Virus record (IMG/VR): IMGVR_UViG_3300027736_000112
Span: 1-36,433 of that record
From: a virus
Reading direction: 5' to 3' (one strand)
Length of the DNA: 36,433 bases
Shown: positions 23,387 through 31,466 of the stretch, piece by piece
Numbering within the stretch: position 1 is the stretch's first letter
How the letters are laid out: each line of letters begins with the position of its first letter
Notes under the pieces: generated by a model
Told to the model about the DNA's origin: nothing
What the model saw: the letters and a program-made list of their open reading frames with translations, nothing else
The model's database searches: none
Position numbers and translations under genes: made by a program

Positions 23387-24375
23387 TGGTAAAAATTAAA
23401 TCTAACTTATTGTCTGACCGTAACAATTTTAAGCCTTTCAATTATCCTTGGGCTTATGATGCATGGTTAAAGCATGAACAATCACATTGGCTTCATACGG
23501 AAGTTCCTATGGCCGAAGACGTAAAAGATTGGAAGAAGAAATTAACGAGTGAGGAAAAGCAATTTCTCACACATATTTTCCGCTTTTTTACACAGGGAGA
23601 TATCGACGTTGCTGGAGGTTACGTCAACAATTACCTTCCTTATTTTCCTCAGCCAGAAGTACGCATGATGCTATTGGGCTTTGCTGCTCGTGAAGCTCTT
23701 CATATTGCAGCATACTCTCATTTAATTGAAACGCTTGGATTGCCCGAAGCTTTATATAATCAATTCCTTGAGTATCAAGCTATGAAAGATAAACATGAAT
23801 ATGTAATGGATTTATCTGCGCAAAATACTACAAAGGAAAATACTGCAAAACATATTGCAGTATTCTCGGCCTTCACTGAAGGTATGCAATTGTTTAGCTC
23901 ATTTATTATGTTACTTAATTTTCCACGTCACGGTAAAATGAAAGGCATGGGCCAAATTGTTACTTGGTCAATTGTTGATGAAACAATGCATACTGAATCA
24001 ATGACTAAGTTATTCAAAGAATATATAAAAGAAAACCCTGAGATTTGGAATGATGAACTTAAATCAGAACTTTATACAATTGCAGAACGAATGGTCGAAC
24101 TCGAAGATCGGTTTATCGACCTCGCTTTTGCTTTGGGTGGTATGGATAATCTTAGTGCTTCTGACGTTAAGCAATACATTCGTTATATTACTGATCGACG
24201 TCTTATCGGATTGGGCCTTAAAGGAATTATGAAGGTTAAAAAGAATCCTCTCCTTTGGGTTGAAGAAATGATTAACGCGCCAATTCATGGAAACTTCTTT
24301 GAAAATAGAGTCACCGATTACGCTAAAGGCGCACTTGGTGGTACATGGAATGATGTTTGGGGTAAAGCTGCGTAA
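23386..24375 (+). CDS. nrdB: Ribonucleotide reductase small subunit, class I
   Basis: A 329-residue radical-generating subunit. Metal ligands fit D72, E103, H106, E165, E199 and H202 (REALHIAAY, FTEGMQ, DETMH). Y110 lies seven residues after E103, as Y122 does after E115 in E. coli, so the tyrosyl radical site seems intact. It is translationally coupled to the thioredoxin gene. In this region thyX, nrdA, thioredoxin and nrdB form one deoxynucleotide-supply operon. Confidence 0.94.
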   Translation: MVKIKSNLLSDRNNFKPFNYPWAYDAWLKHEQSHWLHTEVPMAEDVKDWKKKLTSEEKQFLTHIFRFFTQGDIDVAGGYVNNYLPYFPQPEVRMMLLGFAAREALHIAAYSHLIETLGLPEALYNQFLEYQAMKDKHEYVMDLSAQNTTKENTAKHIAVFSAFTEGMQLFSSFIMLLNFPRHGKMKGMGQIVTWSIVDETMHTESMTKLFKEYIKENPEIWNDELKSELYTIAERMVELEDRFIDLAFALGGMDNLSASDVKQYIRYITDRRLIGLGLKGIMKVKKNPLLWVEEMINAPIHGNFFENRVTDYAKGALGGTWNDVWGKAA

Positions 24376-24397
24376 TGTCACACATAAAGGATATATA

Positions 24398-24553
24398 ATG
24401 GCAACTAGCAGATTATTTGAGTGCTCTGAATGTGGCGCTTTTGGTAAAATTACATTGAAGAGTGAAGAACATGAAAAGTCTTCAATCGCTTGCTGCCCGG
24501 TTTGCGCAGCTGATATAACTGAGGATGAAAAATATGACAACGAAGAAGATTAA
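24398..24553 (+). CDS. Small zinc-ribbon protein
   Basis: A 51-residue protein with C9-x-x-C12 and C33-x-x-C36, the two knuckles of a zinc ribbon, then an acidic tail. ATG at 24398 follows AAAGGA. Such small ribbons in T4-like phages are of unknown function; nucleic-acid or RNA-polymerase contact is possible. The stop lies inside the next gene. Confidence 0.68.
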   Translation: MATSRLFECSECGAFGKITLKSEEHEKSSIACCPVCAADITEDEKYDNEED

Positions 24554-24863
24554 TAAAGTAATAGTATACTATGACGATGGCACATACGAAGAAATTAAAA
24601 CTGGCGTTGTTGATTCACAGAATCAACCAAATAAAAATACTTTTAGCACGCCTTTCGTAGATCTTAGACCAGATTACTATAAAATCAAAGAATACGATAC
24701 TGTACCGCCATTCACTGTAACATGTGAAACTGGTAGTGTTCCACTTACTTACACGATGACAGAGCCTAATAACTGGAAGTTCACTTCCACGGGCAACTTT
24801 GCACCTGATAATAAATATTCCATTACAAGCACTGGTAATGGTAATGTGGATATATCAAAATAA
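24534..24863 (+). CDS. Hypothetical protein
   Basis: A 109-residue protein of unknown function, mostly beta-strand in appearance, with VPPFTVTCETGSVPLTYTM and a C-terminal serine/threonine/asparagine-rich stretch. GAGG lies nine bases upstream of the ATG at 24534; an ATG at 24525 would add three residues. It overlaps both neighbours by about 20 bases. Confidence 0.6.
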   Translation: MTTKKINKVIVYYDDGTYEEIKTGVVDSQNQPNKNTFSTPFVDLRPDYYKIKEYDTVPPFTVTCETGSVPLTYTMTEPNNWKFTSTGNFAPDNKYSITSTGNGNVDISK

Positions 24864-25242
24864 AGAATTTACTGAAGATCAAATAGAAAAGAATATTGGT
24901 TATGTTTATCTCATAACCAATAAAGTATCTGGTCGAAAATACATCGGAAAGAAACTTTTCTGGTTCTCAAAAACAAGAACTATTAAAGGTAAGAAGAAAA
25001 AAGAAAAAGTTCTTTCCGATTGGAAGACATATTGGTCTTCTTCTGAAGAATTACAAAACAACGTAAAAGAACTCGGTGAGGAAAACTTCACACGAGAAAT
25101 TTTGTATTTGTGCTTTAACAAAGGCACAATGTCGTATCTAGAGGCCCGCCAACAATTTGCATGCGGCGTTTTAGAAAAACCAACTGAATGGTATAATGGT
25201 ATCATTCAATGCAAAATACACAGAACACATGTTAAACTATGA
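24844..25242 (+). CDS. GIY-YIG family endonuclease-like protein
   Basis: A 132-residue protein. The GIY-YIG core is NIGYVYLITN followed by GRKYIGKK (about 17-35), with LEARQQF containing the likely metal-binding glutamate and WYNGII after it. A lysine-rich loop joins the halves. T4-like phages carry many such genes, either Seg-type homing endonucleases or endonuclease II-like enzymes; this one matches a widespread short type without a separate DNA-binding domain. The start is uncertain because it overlaps the preceding gene (24838 is an alternative). Confidence 0.75.
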   Translation: MWIYQNKEFTEDQIEKNIGYVYLITNKVSGRKYIGKKLFWFSKTRTIKGKKKKEKVLSDWKTYWSSSEELQNNVKELGEENFTREILYLCFNKGTMSYLEARQQFACGVLEKPTEWYNGIIQCKIHRTHVKL

Positions 25243-26546
25243 AATTTAATAACGAATCATTCTGCCCAGAAGCATGGTCACAAATGGTGATTGATGCCGA
25301 AGGTGACTTTAAAATATGTTGTCTTTCAAACTTTGATGATGATTTTGGAATGGCCATAGATTCTTCAAAAAAAGTAATGAACATTGCTACACATTCTATT
25401 TCAGAAGCTCTTAATAGTGAAACACATAAATCACATAGATTAACATTAGCTAATAATGTCTGGCCAAAAAGATGTAGATCTTGTTTAGATTCTGAAAATG
25501 CTACAAAATCAAAAATTGCTGTTAATGGAAGAAGTAAAAGACAGGGCGTTTTAAATAATGTTATAACATCTATACCAAAATATGTTACAGTGGATACAGC
25601 TGCTTTACATACTAACAAAGATGGTAGTGTCACTTCTAAGGTTGTTAATCTGGATTTAAGATTTGGAAATCTATGTAATCAGAAATGTATTATGTGTAGT
25701 CCTCAACATAGCAATCAATGGTATGACGATTGGTCTGCAATAATATTAAGTGATACGGCAATATATCAAAAGGGGAAATATAAAACATTCCCATTGATAC
25801 AAGATGATAGAGGCAAGACCGTTATGGATGGTCTTCACCCTTGGTGGGAAACAGAAAATTGGTGGAAGAAATTTGATGAAATAGCTAAAGATTTACGCCA
25901 CATATATTTCACAGGTGGAGAACCACTGATAGTTCCTGCAATGCAAGAATGTCTTGATAGACTTATAAATGCTGGCTATTCTAAAGATATAGAATTAAGA
26001 TATGATACTAATTTATCAGTAATTAACAATAAAGTTATTGATAAATGGAAACATTTTAAAAATGTAATTCTTTGCATAAGTATAGATGACACTGAAGAAA
26101 GATATGAACTTATTCGCTTTCCTGGAAAATATGATAGAATTTTAGAGAATATTAAAACTATAAAAGAAAAAAATATTAAGATAGAATACCTATCATCGTG
26201 TATTGGTATTGCATCTCCATATAGTGTTCTTCGTGTTCTAGAATTAGCAGAACAATTCGATGTTCCAACTTATTTTAGATTTTTAGAAGGTCCAGATTGG
26301 CTTGACATAAGAACATATTCTACACAAGCTAAAATGAAAATTATTAAAACGCTTGAACAATCTAAGTATGCAAACAATGAATGGGTAATTGGAGAAATAA
26401 AATTACTTCAGAAATATATGCGCACTGAATCTCGTCAAACATTAGAAAAGTTTATTCGTACAATGGAAATATTAGATGAGCGTAGAGGAACTGATTGGAA
26501 AAAGACTTTGCCAGATGTAGTAGATCTTATTCATATGAGTAAATAG
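25239..26546 (+). CDS. Radical SAM protein, twitch/SPASM-like
   Basis: A 435-residue enzyme. The [4Fe-4S] radical SAM motif is C146-x-x-x-C150-x-x-C153 (CNQKCIMC), followed by YFTGGEPLI, the SAM-binding GGE motif. Upstream cysteines C9, C27/C28, C79 and C82 could hold a further cluster. Similar proteins occur in many T4-like phages, function unknown. It overlaps the GIY-YIG gene by four bases and is two bases from the membrane protein gene. Candidate substrates (a peptide, nucleotide or RNA) cannot be chosen from sequence. Confidence 0.85.
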   Translation: MKFNNESFCPEAWSQMVIDAEGDFKICCLSNFDDDFGMAIDSSKKVMNIATHSISEALNSETHKSHRLTLANNVWPKRCRSCLDSENATKSKIAVNGRSKRQGVLNNVITSIPKYVTVDTAALHTNKDGSVTSKVVNLDLRFGNLCNQKCIMCSPQHSNQWYDDWSAIILSDTAIYQKGKYKTFPLIQDDRGKTVMDGLHPWWETENWWKKFDEIAKDLRHIYFTGGEPLIVPAMQECLDRLINAGYSKDIELRYDTNLSVINNKVIDKWKHFKNVILCISIDDTEERYELIRFPGKYDRILENIKTIKEKNIKIEYLSSCIGIASPYSVLRVLELAEQFDVPTYFRFLEGPDWLDIRTYSTQAKMKIIKTLEQSKYANNEWVIGEIKLLQKYMRTESRQTLEKFIRTMEILDERRGTDWKKTLPDVVDLIHMSK

Positions 26547-26548
26547 AA

Positions 26549-27475
26549 ATGACATATCTGTTATTCTTTAATGCAATTGCATTATCAATTATAGCAGAAT
26601 ATTATGCTATAATGGGGTTGATGGCGATATTCTCTGGTTCGCCAATTTCTATTGCAGTGATGGGCGCAATATTAGGTCTTTCTAAGGTGGTGATTACATC
26701 TTGGCTATATAGAAATTGGAAAGAAACGCCGATAATAGTAAAATCATATTTCGTTACGGCAATTAGCATACTCATGCTCTTAACAAGTATGGGTATATTC
26801 GGGTACTTGTCAAAGGCGCATCTTGAGCATGGAATATCTCTTGGAGATGTAGGTGCTGAAGTTACGTTATTAGACGAGAAAATTAAAATACAAAAGGAAA
26901 ATATAGATGCAGCTCGTAAAACGCTTACTCAATTGGATAACCAAGTCTCAGCAGCCCTCGATCGCTCCACAACCGACGCCGGAGCCGATCGTTCAGCCTC
27001 CATTAGAAGAGGTCAAAGTAGAGAAAGAGCCAGAGCCTTTGAAGAAATCAGTGCCGGCCAAAAAGAAATTGCCAAACTCACCGAGGAACGCGCCCCAAAA
27101 GCAACCAGTCTCCGCAAAGTCGAAGCAGAAGTCGGTCCAATCAAATACATCGCAGCGCTCATCTACGACGAAAGCACCGATCAAGACTCGCTCGAGAAAG
27201 CCGTCCGCTGGGTAATCATACTCATTGTTTTTGTGTTTGATCCATTAGCAGTATTAATGTTTATTGCTTTAAATCAATCTGTATCTCAAAATGAACAAAA
27301 GAAGCCTAATGTATCACATGAGATACAGATTGAACAGCCTTTAGCTGTTCATGAAGTTGAACCAGAAATTAAAGAAGAACCAATAGTTGAACCTATTAAT
27401 GAACCAAGACATATCAAAATGTCTGGAAATGTACAACTTGTAGAAGAATTTAAAATTGAAAGAATCGTAACTTAG
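26549..27475 (+). CDS. Membrane protein with central coiled coil
   Basis: A 308-residue protein with three N-terminal hydrophobic segments within residues 1-85, a long charged helix (about 98-205), a fourth hydrophobic segment (about 221-243), and an acidic proline-containing tail. Function unknown; related four-segment proteins occur in T4-like phages. The helix-coding part (about 26940-27210) is much richer in G+C than the rest and contains a second reading frame, so the two sequences appear constrained together. Confidence 0.75.
   Translation: MTYLLFFNAIALSIIAEYYAIMGLMAIFSGSPISIAVMGAILGLSKVVITSWLYRNWKETPIIVKSYFVTAISILMLLTSMGIFGYLSKAHLEHGISLGDVGAEVTLLDEKIKIQKENIDAARKTLTQLDNQVSAALDRSTTDAGADRSASIRRGQSRERARAFEEISAGQKEIAKLTEERAPKATSLRKVEAEVGPIKYIAALIYDESTDQDSLEKAVRWVIILIVFVFDPLAVLMFIALNQSVSQNEQKKPNVSHEIQIEQPLAVHEVEPEIKEEPIVEPINEPRHIKMSGNVQLVEEFKIERIVT
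26907..27215 (+). CDS. Nested overlapping gene: basic proline-rich protein
   Basis: A 102-residue reading frame shifted relative to the membrane protein gene and wholly inside it. ATG 26907 is preceded by AAAAGGAAAATATAG, a good ribosome site. The product is rich in proline, lysine and serine (QPTPEPIVQPPLEEVKVEK, then many K/S/R), with no membrane segment, and ends exactly where the base composition returns to AT-rich. By hand count the four full 60-base lines inside it are about 47-65% G+C, against about 25-40% in adjoining lines. This supports dual coding, though it is not proof. Confidence 0.5.
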   Translation: MQLVKRLLNWITKSQQPSIAPQPTPEPIVQPPLEEVKVEKEPEPLKKSVPAKKKLPNSPRNAPQKQPVSAKSKQKSVQSNTSQRSSTTKAPIKTRSRKPSAG

Positions 27476-27477
27476 AT

Positions 27478-27506
27478 TGTACAGAAATTCGTAGTAGTGG
27501 TATAAT
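27478..27506 (+). promoter_or_regulatory. Promoter, recurrent TGTACA-17-TATAAT motif
   Basis: TGTACA at 27478-27483, spacer with ATTCGTAG, extended -10 TGGTATAAT ending at 27506. It begins just after the preceding stop and 28 bases before the ATG at 27534. Confidence 0.85.
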
Positions 27507-27533
27507 GTATCTAAGGATACTCTATACACCATT

Positions 27534-28091
27534 ATGTTTACAGAATCAGATAAAACCAAATTAGTTACACTGCGCACAGCAGTGCTTCAACTATACTCAA
27601 AGAAACTCTCTGAGTTAAACGATCCCAAGCTAACATCACTATTCTTTAACCATTGCGTTATTTCAGGCGGAGCTATCTCTGCTATGTACTGGAACGAAAT
27701 TCCAAAAGATATAGATGTATACGCTAAAGACAATAAAGACATCAAAGTAATTTCTAACTTCATAACAGATGTCAGTGTCTATATCAAAAGCACAGAACAT
27801 TATAATTTAGATAACGCTATAGATCCTAAGCTATGCGTTACTAATAATGCAATCACCTTAAAGAACGACATTCAATTTATCACGCTTACTGATATTGAAA
27901 CTGCTCGTAAAAGCTTTGATTTTATTCATTGCATGCCTTGGATAGACATCAAAACTCAAAAGCTGCATATCTCTGAAGCTCAATTTGAATCAATAAAGCT
28001 ACGTAACATTGTTTTAAACAAAACTGGCCAATCGCCTAAAGAATATCGAGTTCAAAAATATGTTTCAAAAGGTTGGAACTTTAATTCGTAA
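27534..28091 (+). CDS. Nucleotidyltransferase-fold protein
   Basis: A 185-residue protein with the polymerase-beta-type pattern: SGGAISAMYW (about 44-53) followed by KDIDVYA (about 58-64), the hG[GS]...DxD motif that binds metal and NTP. The remainder (FDFIHCMPW and LRNIVLNKT) matches a phage-specific family. Possible substrates include tRNA, protein or small molecules; none can be chosen. AAGGA is about 17 bases upstream of the ATG, longer than usual. It has its own promoter. Confidence 0.72.
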   Translation: MFTESDKTKLVTLRTAVLQLYSKKLSELNDPKLTSLFFNHCVISGGAISAMYWNEIPKDIDVYAKDNKDIKVISNFITDVSVYIKSTEHYNLDNAIDPKLCVTNNAITLKNDIQFITLTDIETARKSFDFIHCMPWIDIKTQKLHISEAQFESIKLRNIVLNKTGQSPKEYRVQKYVSKGWNFNS

Positions 28092-28103
28092 TTGTGTTAC
28101 AAT
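28081..28103 (+). promoter_or_regulatory. Probable promoter, variant with TACAAT -10
   Basis: TAATTCGTAATTGTGTTACAAT includes the TCGT element and a TGT-extended -10 TACAAT (28098-28103), but no good -35. It is nearly identical to the element at 1684-1706 and lies 26 bases before the ATG at 28130. Confidence 0.55.
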
Positions 28104-28129
28104 AGCTTTATCTTAACAAGGATTATCAC

Positions 28130-28360
28130 ATGCAAGGAGTAAAACAAGTGCCAGCACTATTAAAAGCAAGGGTTAGCATCGATGACCAAGTCTCTGTTAC
28201 CAAGACAATTGGTATGAAGACAGGTTATATGGTACTATCTGAATTTGAAAATGAATTGGGTCATGTTACTGCAAAGGTTTTTCCAAAGGAATCTTCTGCA
28301 AAAGCATACGCTCAAGATCAACGAATTATCGAAGTAGACGTTATAAGGAAATTCAAATGA
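28130..28360 (+). CDS. Hypothetical protein
   Basis: A 76-residue protein of unknown function, with alternating strands and a final helix and a basic C-terminus (IRKFK). It heads a four-gene run (28130-29036) with four-base or slightly longer overlaps. AAGGA precedes the ATG by about 10 bases. Confidence 0.65.
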   Translation: MQGVKQVPALLKARVSIDDQVSVTKTIGMKTGYMVLSEFENELGHVTAKVFPKESSAKAYAQDQRIIEVDVIRKFK

Positions 28361-28554
28361 ATATAGATTTTAACACATTTTTTCGTCTTAGAGTAGACGT
28401 CACTAAAGTGAAAGAAAATCTTTTCGAGCTACAAATAGAAAGAGTTGACCTAGCGTCTTCATTTGAAAGCACTGTGCAAAAATACTTTTTTGAAGCTGAT
28501 CAGCTTAAACAATTTGTAGAACATATTAATGAGGCAACCCGTGATCACATCTAA
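28357..28554 (+). CDS. Hypothetical protein
   Basis: A 65-residue protein with predicted beta strands (FFRLRVDV, LFELQIERV) then a helix. It overlaps the previous gene by four bases and has AAGG about eight bases upstream. No family recognised. Confidence 0.62.
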   Translation: MNIDFNTFFRLRVDVTKVKENLFELQIERVDLASSFESTVQKYFFEADQLKQFVEHINEATRDHI

Positions 28555-28861
28555 CTCACCCATCGATTGGACAAACTTTATGAAACCCGAAGATAAAGAA
28601 GATTATAAGAAGTCACAAGAATTTCGTGATTGGCTTAATGAAATGCTTAGTATCAATGTAGCTAATATCACCTTTACTAAAAAGGATGGCACTAAACGAG
28701 TTATGCAATGCACTCGAAATTTTAACGTGATTCCAGTTGATCAACATCCTAAGAACACCAGTGTAGAATCTACTACAGCATGCCGCGTATTTGATGTCGA
28801 AAAACAAGAATGGCGCTCCTTTGTTTACGAAAATGTTGAAAGGTTTGAATATGACATCTAA
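28541..28861 (+). CDS. DUF2693 / WYL_2-like Sm-like beta-barrel protein
   Basis: About 106 residues. ITFTKKDGTKRVMQCTRNF in the middle and the closing VFDVEKQEWRSFVYENV are typical of the DUF2693 (WYL_2) family of small phage SH3/Sm-like barrels, function unknown. GAGG lies six bases before the GTG at 28541, which I prefer; an ATG at 28529 would add four residues. It overlaps the gene before by 14 bases and the gene after by 11. Confidence 0.68.
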   Translation: MITSNSPIDWTNFMKPEDKEDYKKSQEFRDWLNEMLSINVANITFTKKDGTKRVMQCTRNFNVIPVDQHPKNTSVESTTACRVFDVEKQEWRSFVYENVERFEYDI

Positions 28862-29036
28862 GATTATTCTGTTTGTTGCATTGGTAATTTTTCTAGTTTT
28901 TGTTGGGCCACTTCTAACAATTTGGTCTCTTAATACGCTCTTCCCAGCATTAGCTATTCCCTATGCGCTTGAGACTTGGGCTGCATGCATATTGCTTCAA
29001 TTGGCCATCAAGTCTGACATTAGCTATAAAAAGTAA
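28851..29036 (+). CDS. Small membrane protein
   Basis: A 61-residue protein with two hydrophobic segments (about 4-26 and 31-52) and a KK C-terminus. The ATG follows AAAGG within the end of the previous gene. No family recognised. Confidence 0.6.
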   Translation: MTSKIILFVALVIFLVFVGPLLTIWSLNTLFPALAIPYALETWAACILLQLAIKSDISYKK

Positions 29037-29051
29037 TACTTTTGGATACGG

Positions 29052-29080
29052 TGTACATTAATTCGTGTTTGGTATATAAT
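29052..29080 (+). promoter_or_regulatory. Promoter, recurrent TGTACA-17-TATAAT motif
   Basis: TGTACA at 29052-29057, spacer with ATTCGT, TATAAT at 29075-29080, 23 bases before the ATG at 29103, which has GGAGG upstream. Confidence 0.85.
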
Positions 29081-29102
29081 ACTAACATGAATTGGAGGAA
29101 TT

Positions 29103-30254
29103 ATGGCTACTAAAGAAAAAGAACCTAAACTGACAGCATCCGAAAAGCGTTCTCAAAAACGCCGTGAAACTGCTGTAAAAATGCACCAAGTATTTGGTAC
29201 TGGCAAGGGCAGTTCTGAACCCGTGCTTAATCCGCTTGATTACACTGCCTCAATGATGAGGGCATTGAACTATTACAACTCTGCGTTTGAAAACAAAGAA
29301 AAACGTAAATGGTTCATGTCTTACGTTGGCAAGAATTCAAGCGAATTCGATTCACTTTCAGATTTTGAATTTCGATCTATCGGTACAGTAATTCGTTTGA
29401 AGCAACGCGAACAACCTCTTATCGATAAAGATCTACAGTTTATTGAAGACACCATTGCATCTCTTCGCTTAAAAGCAAGAATTGGAAAAGTAATTTCTTC
29501 ATTAAAAGGTGCACCAAAAGTTAAAGAAGAAAAACCAGTAGTATCGATTCAAGATCGTATTGCTGAAGCAGCGTCTACCCACATCGGTGAAATCAATGGT
29601 CTCATTGATGAATTTGTTATGAATGATGTCGACATCGATGTGGGTTCCTATTTGAAATCCAATGAAGTAAGTCCTCAAGTTAGTAGGCTTATTCCTAAGG
29701 CTTTCACTCGCACTATCTTAGAACTAGAAGAAGCTCTTGAAGGTAGTGATAAGCAATTGGTTGAAGGTTATTCCCATCTTAAGAAAGTTAAGTTGAAAAA
29801 GCTAATTGCTCAACTTAAAGCTGTTGAAGATGCATGCCAACAACAAGTTGTTACTGCTAAAGCTGCTCGTAAACCTCGAGCTCGTAAAGAAAAACCTGCA
29901 ATCGTATTGGCTGCTAAAGTAAAATTCATGAAAGAATTTACTGAACTAAAATTGACATCAGAAAAACCTGAAAAGATTGTTGGATCTTCTGAAGTGTGGA
30001 TTTATAATACTAAATATAAAAAGCTTCAGGTGTATCGTTCATTGGGTACTCTTTCAATTAAGGGTACAACTATTCTTAATTATGATGTGGCAACATCAGG
30101 AGCTAAGACAATTCGTAAACCTGAACTCGTTACAGGTTATGCGGCAATGACCAAGCGTACTTTGGCCACAGAGTTCAAAACTCTTAAGACAAAGGAAGCG
30201 GCGGTCAATGGACGAATTAACGAGGAATGTATCATCTTAAAGGTGTTCTCATGA
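29103..30254 (+). CDS. Conserved T4-like phage protein, unknown function
   Basis: A 383-residue, highly lysine-rich protein. The N-terminal half is helical (KRKWFMSYVGKN, DLQFIEDTIASLRLK), a basic hinge with KPRARKEKPA follows near residue 260, and a compact beta region forms the C-terminus (VWIYNTKYKKLQVYRSLGTLSIKGTTI in parts). The family is widespread in T4-like phages outside T4. Nucleic-acid binding is possible from its charge. Strong ribosome site and its own promoter suggest high expression. Confidence 0.72.
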   Translation: MATKEKEPKLTASEKRSQKRRETAVKMHQVFGTGKGSSEPVLNPLDYTASMMRALNYYNSAFENKEKRKWFMSYVGKNSSEFDSLSDFEFRSIGTVIRLKQREQPLIDKDLQFIEDTIASLRLKARIGKVISSLKGAPKVKEEKPVVSIQDRIAEAASTHIGEINGLIDEFVMNDVDIDVGSYLKSNEVSPQVSRLIPKAFTRTILELEEALEGSDKQLVEGYSHLKKVKLKKLIAQLKAVEDACQQQVVTAKAARKPRARKEKPAIVLAAKVKFMKEFTELKLTSEKPEKIVGSSEVWIYNTKYKKLQVYRSLGTLSIKGTTILNYDVATSGAKTIRKPELVTGYAAMTKRTLATEFKTLKTKEAAVNGRINEECIILKVFS

Positions 30255-30589
30255 AGAAGTTAATCTTATCTTTAATGTTAGTAGTCTCAGCTCCGGCTTT
30301 TGCACAACATCATTGGCACGGCCACGGCGGACATGGAGTTGGGTACGGAGTATGGCCTCTTATAATTGGAGGCACAGTTGGGTACCTTGCAGCAAAAGAA
30401 ATTAATCGACCAGTGATTGTTCAACAACCTGTAATCGTTCAAGCGCCTGTGTACAATAATTCGCCTTCGGTATATAATCTACCTAATCCTCCGTACATTG
30501 GATCTACTCCAATATACGAAAAGCGTACACAGTTTGATAACAACTGCAATTGCTATGTTATAGTATACAACCAAATTGGTTGGCAATAA
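30251..30589 (+). CDS. Secreted histidine- and proline-rich protein
   Basis: A 112-residue protein. The ATG at 30251 overlaps the preceding stop and begins a clear signal peptide (cleavage near AFA-QH, residue 18). The mature N-terminus is HHWHGHGGHG, a likely metal-binding stretch, then a hydrophobic segment (VWPLIIGGTVGYLAA), then repeats of PVIVQ and proline/tyrosine-rich sequence. It probably sits in the envelope; function unknown. Confidence 0.68.
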   Translation: MKKLILSLMLVVSAPAFAQHHWHGHGGHGVGYGVWPLIIGGTVGYLAAKEINRPVIVQQPVIVQAPVYNNSPSVYNLPNPPYIGSTPIYEKRTQFDNNCNCYVIVYNQIGWQ

Positions 30590-30596
30590 GGAATTT

Positions 30597-31466
30597 ATGA
30601 TTTTAATTGATTATTCGCAGGTGTGTGTTTCAGCAATTCTTGCATTTAGTGCTGACCTGAAAAAAGGTGGAGACAATGACAAAAAGAATTTGATCAGGCA
30701 CGTTGCACTATCGTCTATCAAATCATACAAGAAAAAGTACGGCAAAGAATTTGGCGATATCATTATTGCATGTGATGGCCGTAACTATTGGCGTAAAGAA
30801 TTCTTTAAGAACTACAAAGGTATGCGCAAGAAAGCACGTGAAGAATCGGATCTTGATTGGTCTGTAATCTTTGACACTCTTTCTGAAATCCGTGAAGATC
30901 TTAGATTACACTTTCCATACAAAGTTATTCACGTTGATCGTTGCGAAGCCGATGACGTCATTGCAGTCTTAGCTCAATCAACTCAAGAATTTGGTCAACA
31001 CGAAAAAGTGATGATTGTTTCTGCTGATAAAGATTTTAAACAGCTACATCAATATGATAATGTCAAGCAGTTCAGTCCTATGCTTAAGAAAATGATTGTA
31101 GTAAATAAGAAGGAACTGCATGCTTGGTTAACTGAGCATATAGTTAAAGGTGATGCTGGTGACGGAATCCCAAACATTTTGTCTAATGACGATGTGTTTA
31201 TGAATGGTGAACGACAAAAGCCTGTTACTTCTAAGCGTCTTCAGGAATTTATTGATAATGGATTCATTGCATGTAAGAATGATGAAGAACGTAGGAACTA
31301 CCATCGTAATGCAACCCTTGTAAAATTCGAACATATTCCAGAAGAAATCAAGGGTGTTATTCTAAATGAGTTTGAAACGCCAGTTAATGGTGACAAGAAT
31401 TCAGTAATGAATTATTTAATTAAAAATAAGTGCAGGCATTTGCTTGACGAAGTTGAGGATTTTTAA
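30597..31466 (+). CDS. rnh: 5' nuclease, T4 RNase H-like (FEN family)
   Basis: A 289-residue 5'-to-3' nuclease expected to remove RNA primers from lagging-strand fragments. Acidic metal sites are in ILIDYS, IIACDGRNYWRKE, CEADDVIAVL and VSADKDFKQL, and the helix-hairpin region is KGDAGDGIPN. Basic arch sequence RKEFFKNYKGMRKK is present. T4 RNase H is about 305 residues. ATG 30597 follows AAGGA; an ATG at 30576 lies within the previous gene. Stop and next ATG overlap. Confidence 0.92.
   Translation: MILIDYSQVCVSAILAFSADLKKGGDNDKKNLIRHVALSSIKSYKKKYGKEFGDIIIACDGRNYWRKEFFKNYKGMRKKAREESDLDWSVIFDTLSEIREDLRLHFPYKVIHVDRCEADDVIAVLAQSTQEFGQHEKVMIVSADKDFKQLHQYDNVKQFSPMLKKMIVVNKKELHAWLTEHIVKGDAGDGIPNILSNDDVFMNGERQKPVTSKRLQEFIDNGFIACKNDEERRNYHRNATLVKFEHIPEEIKGVILNEFETPVNGDKNSVMNYLIKNKCRHLLDEVEDF

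Noticed and set aside
24844-25242. GIY-YIG gene as part of an intron
   Set aside because: Neighbouring genes are complete and overlapping; no split gene or intron structure is seen.
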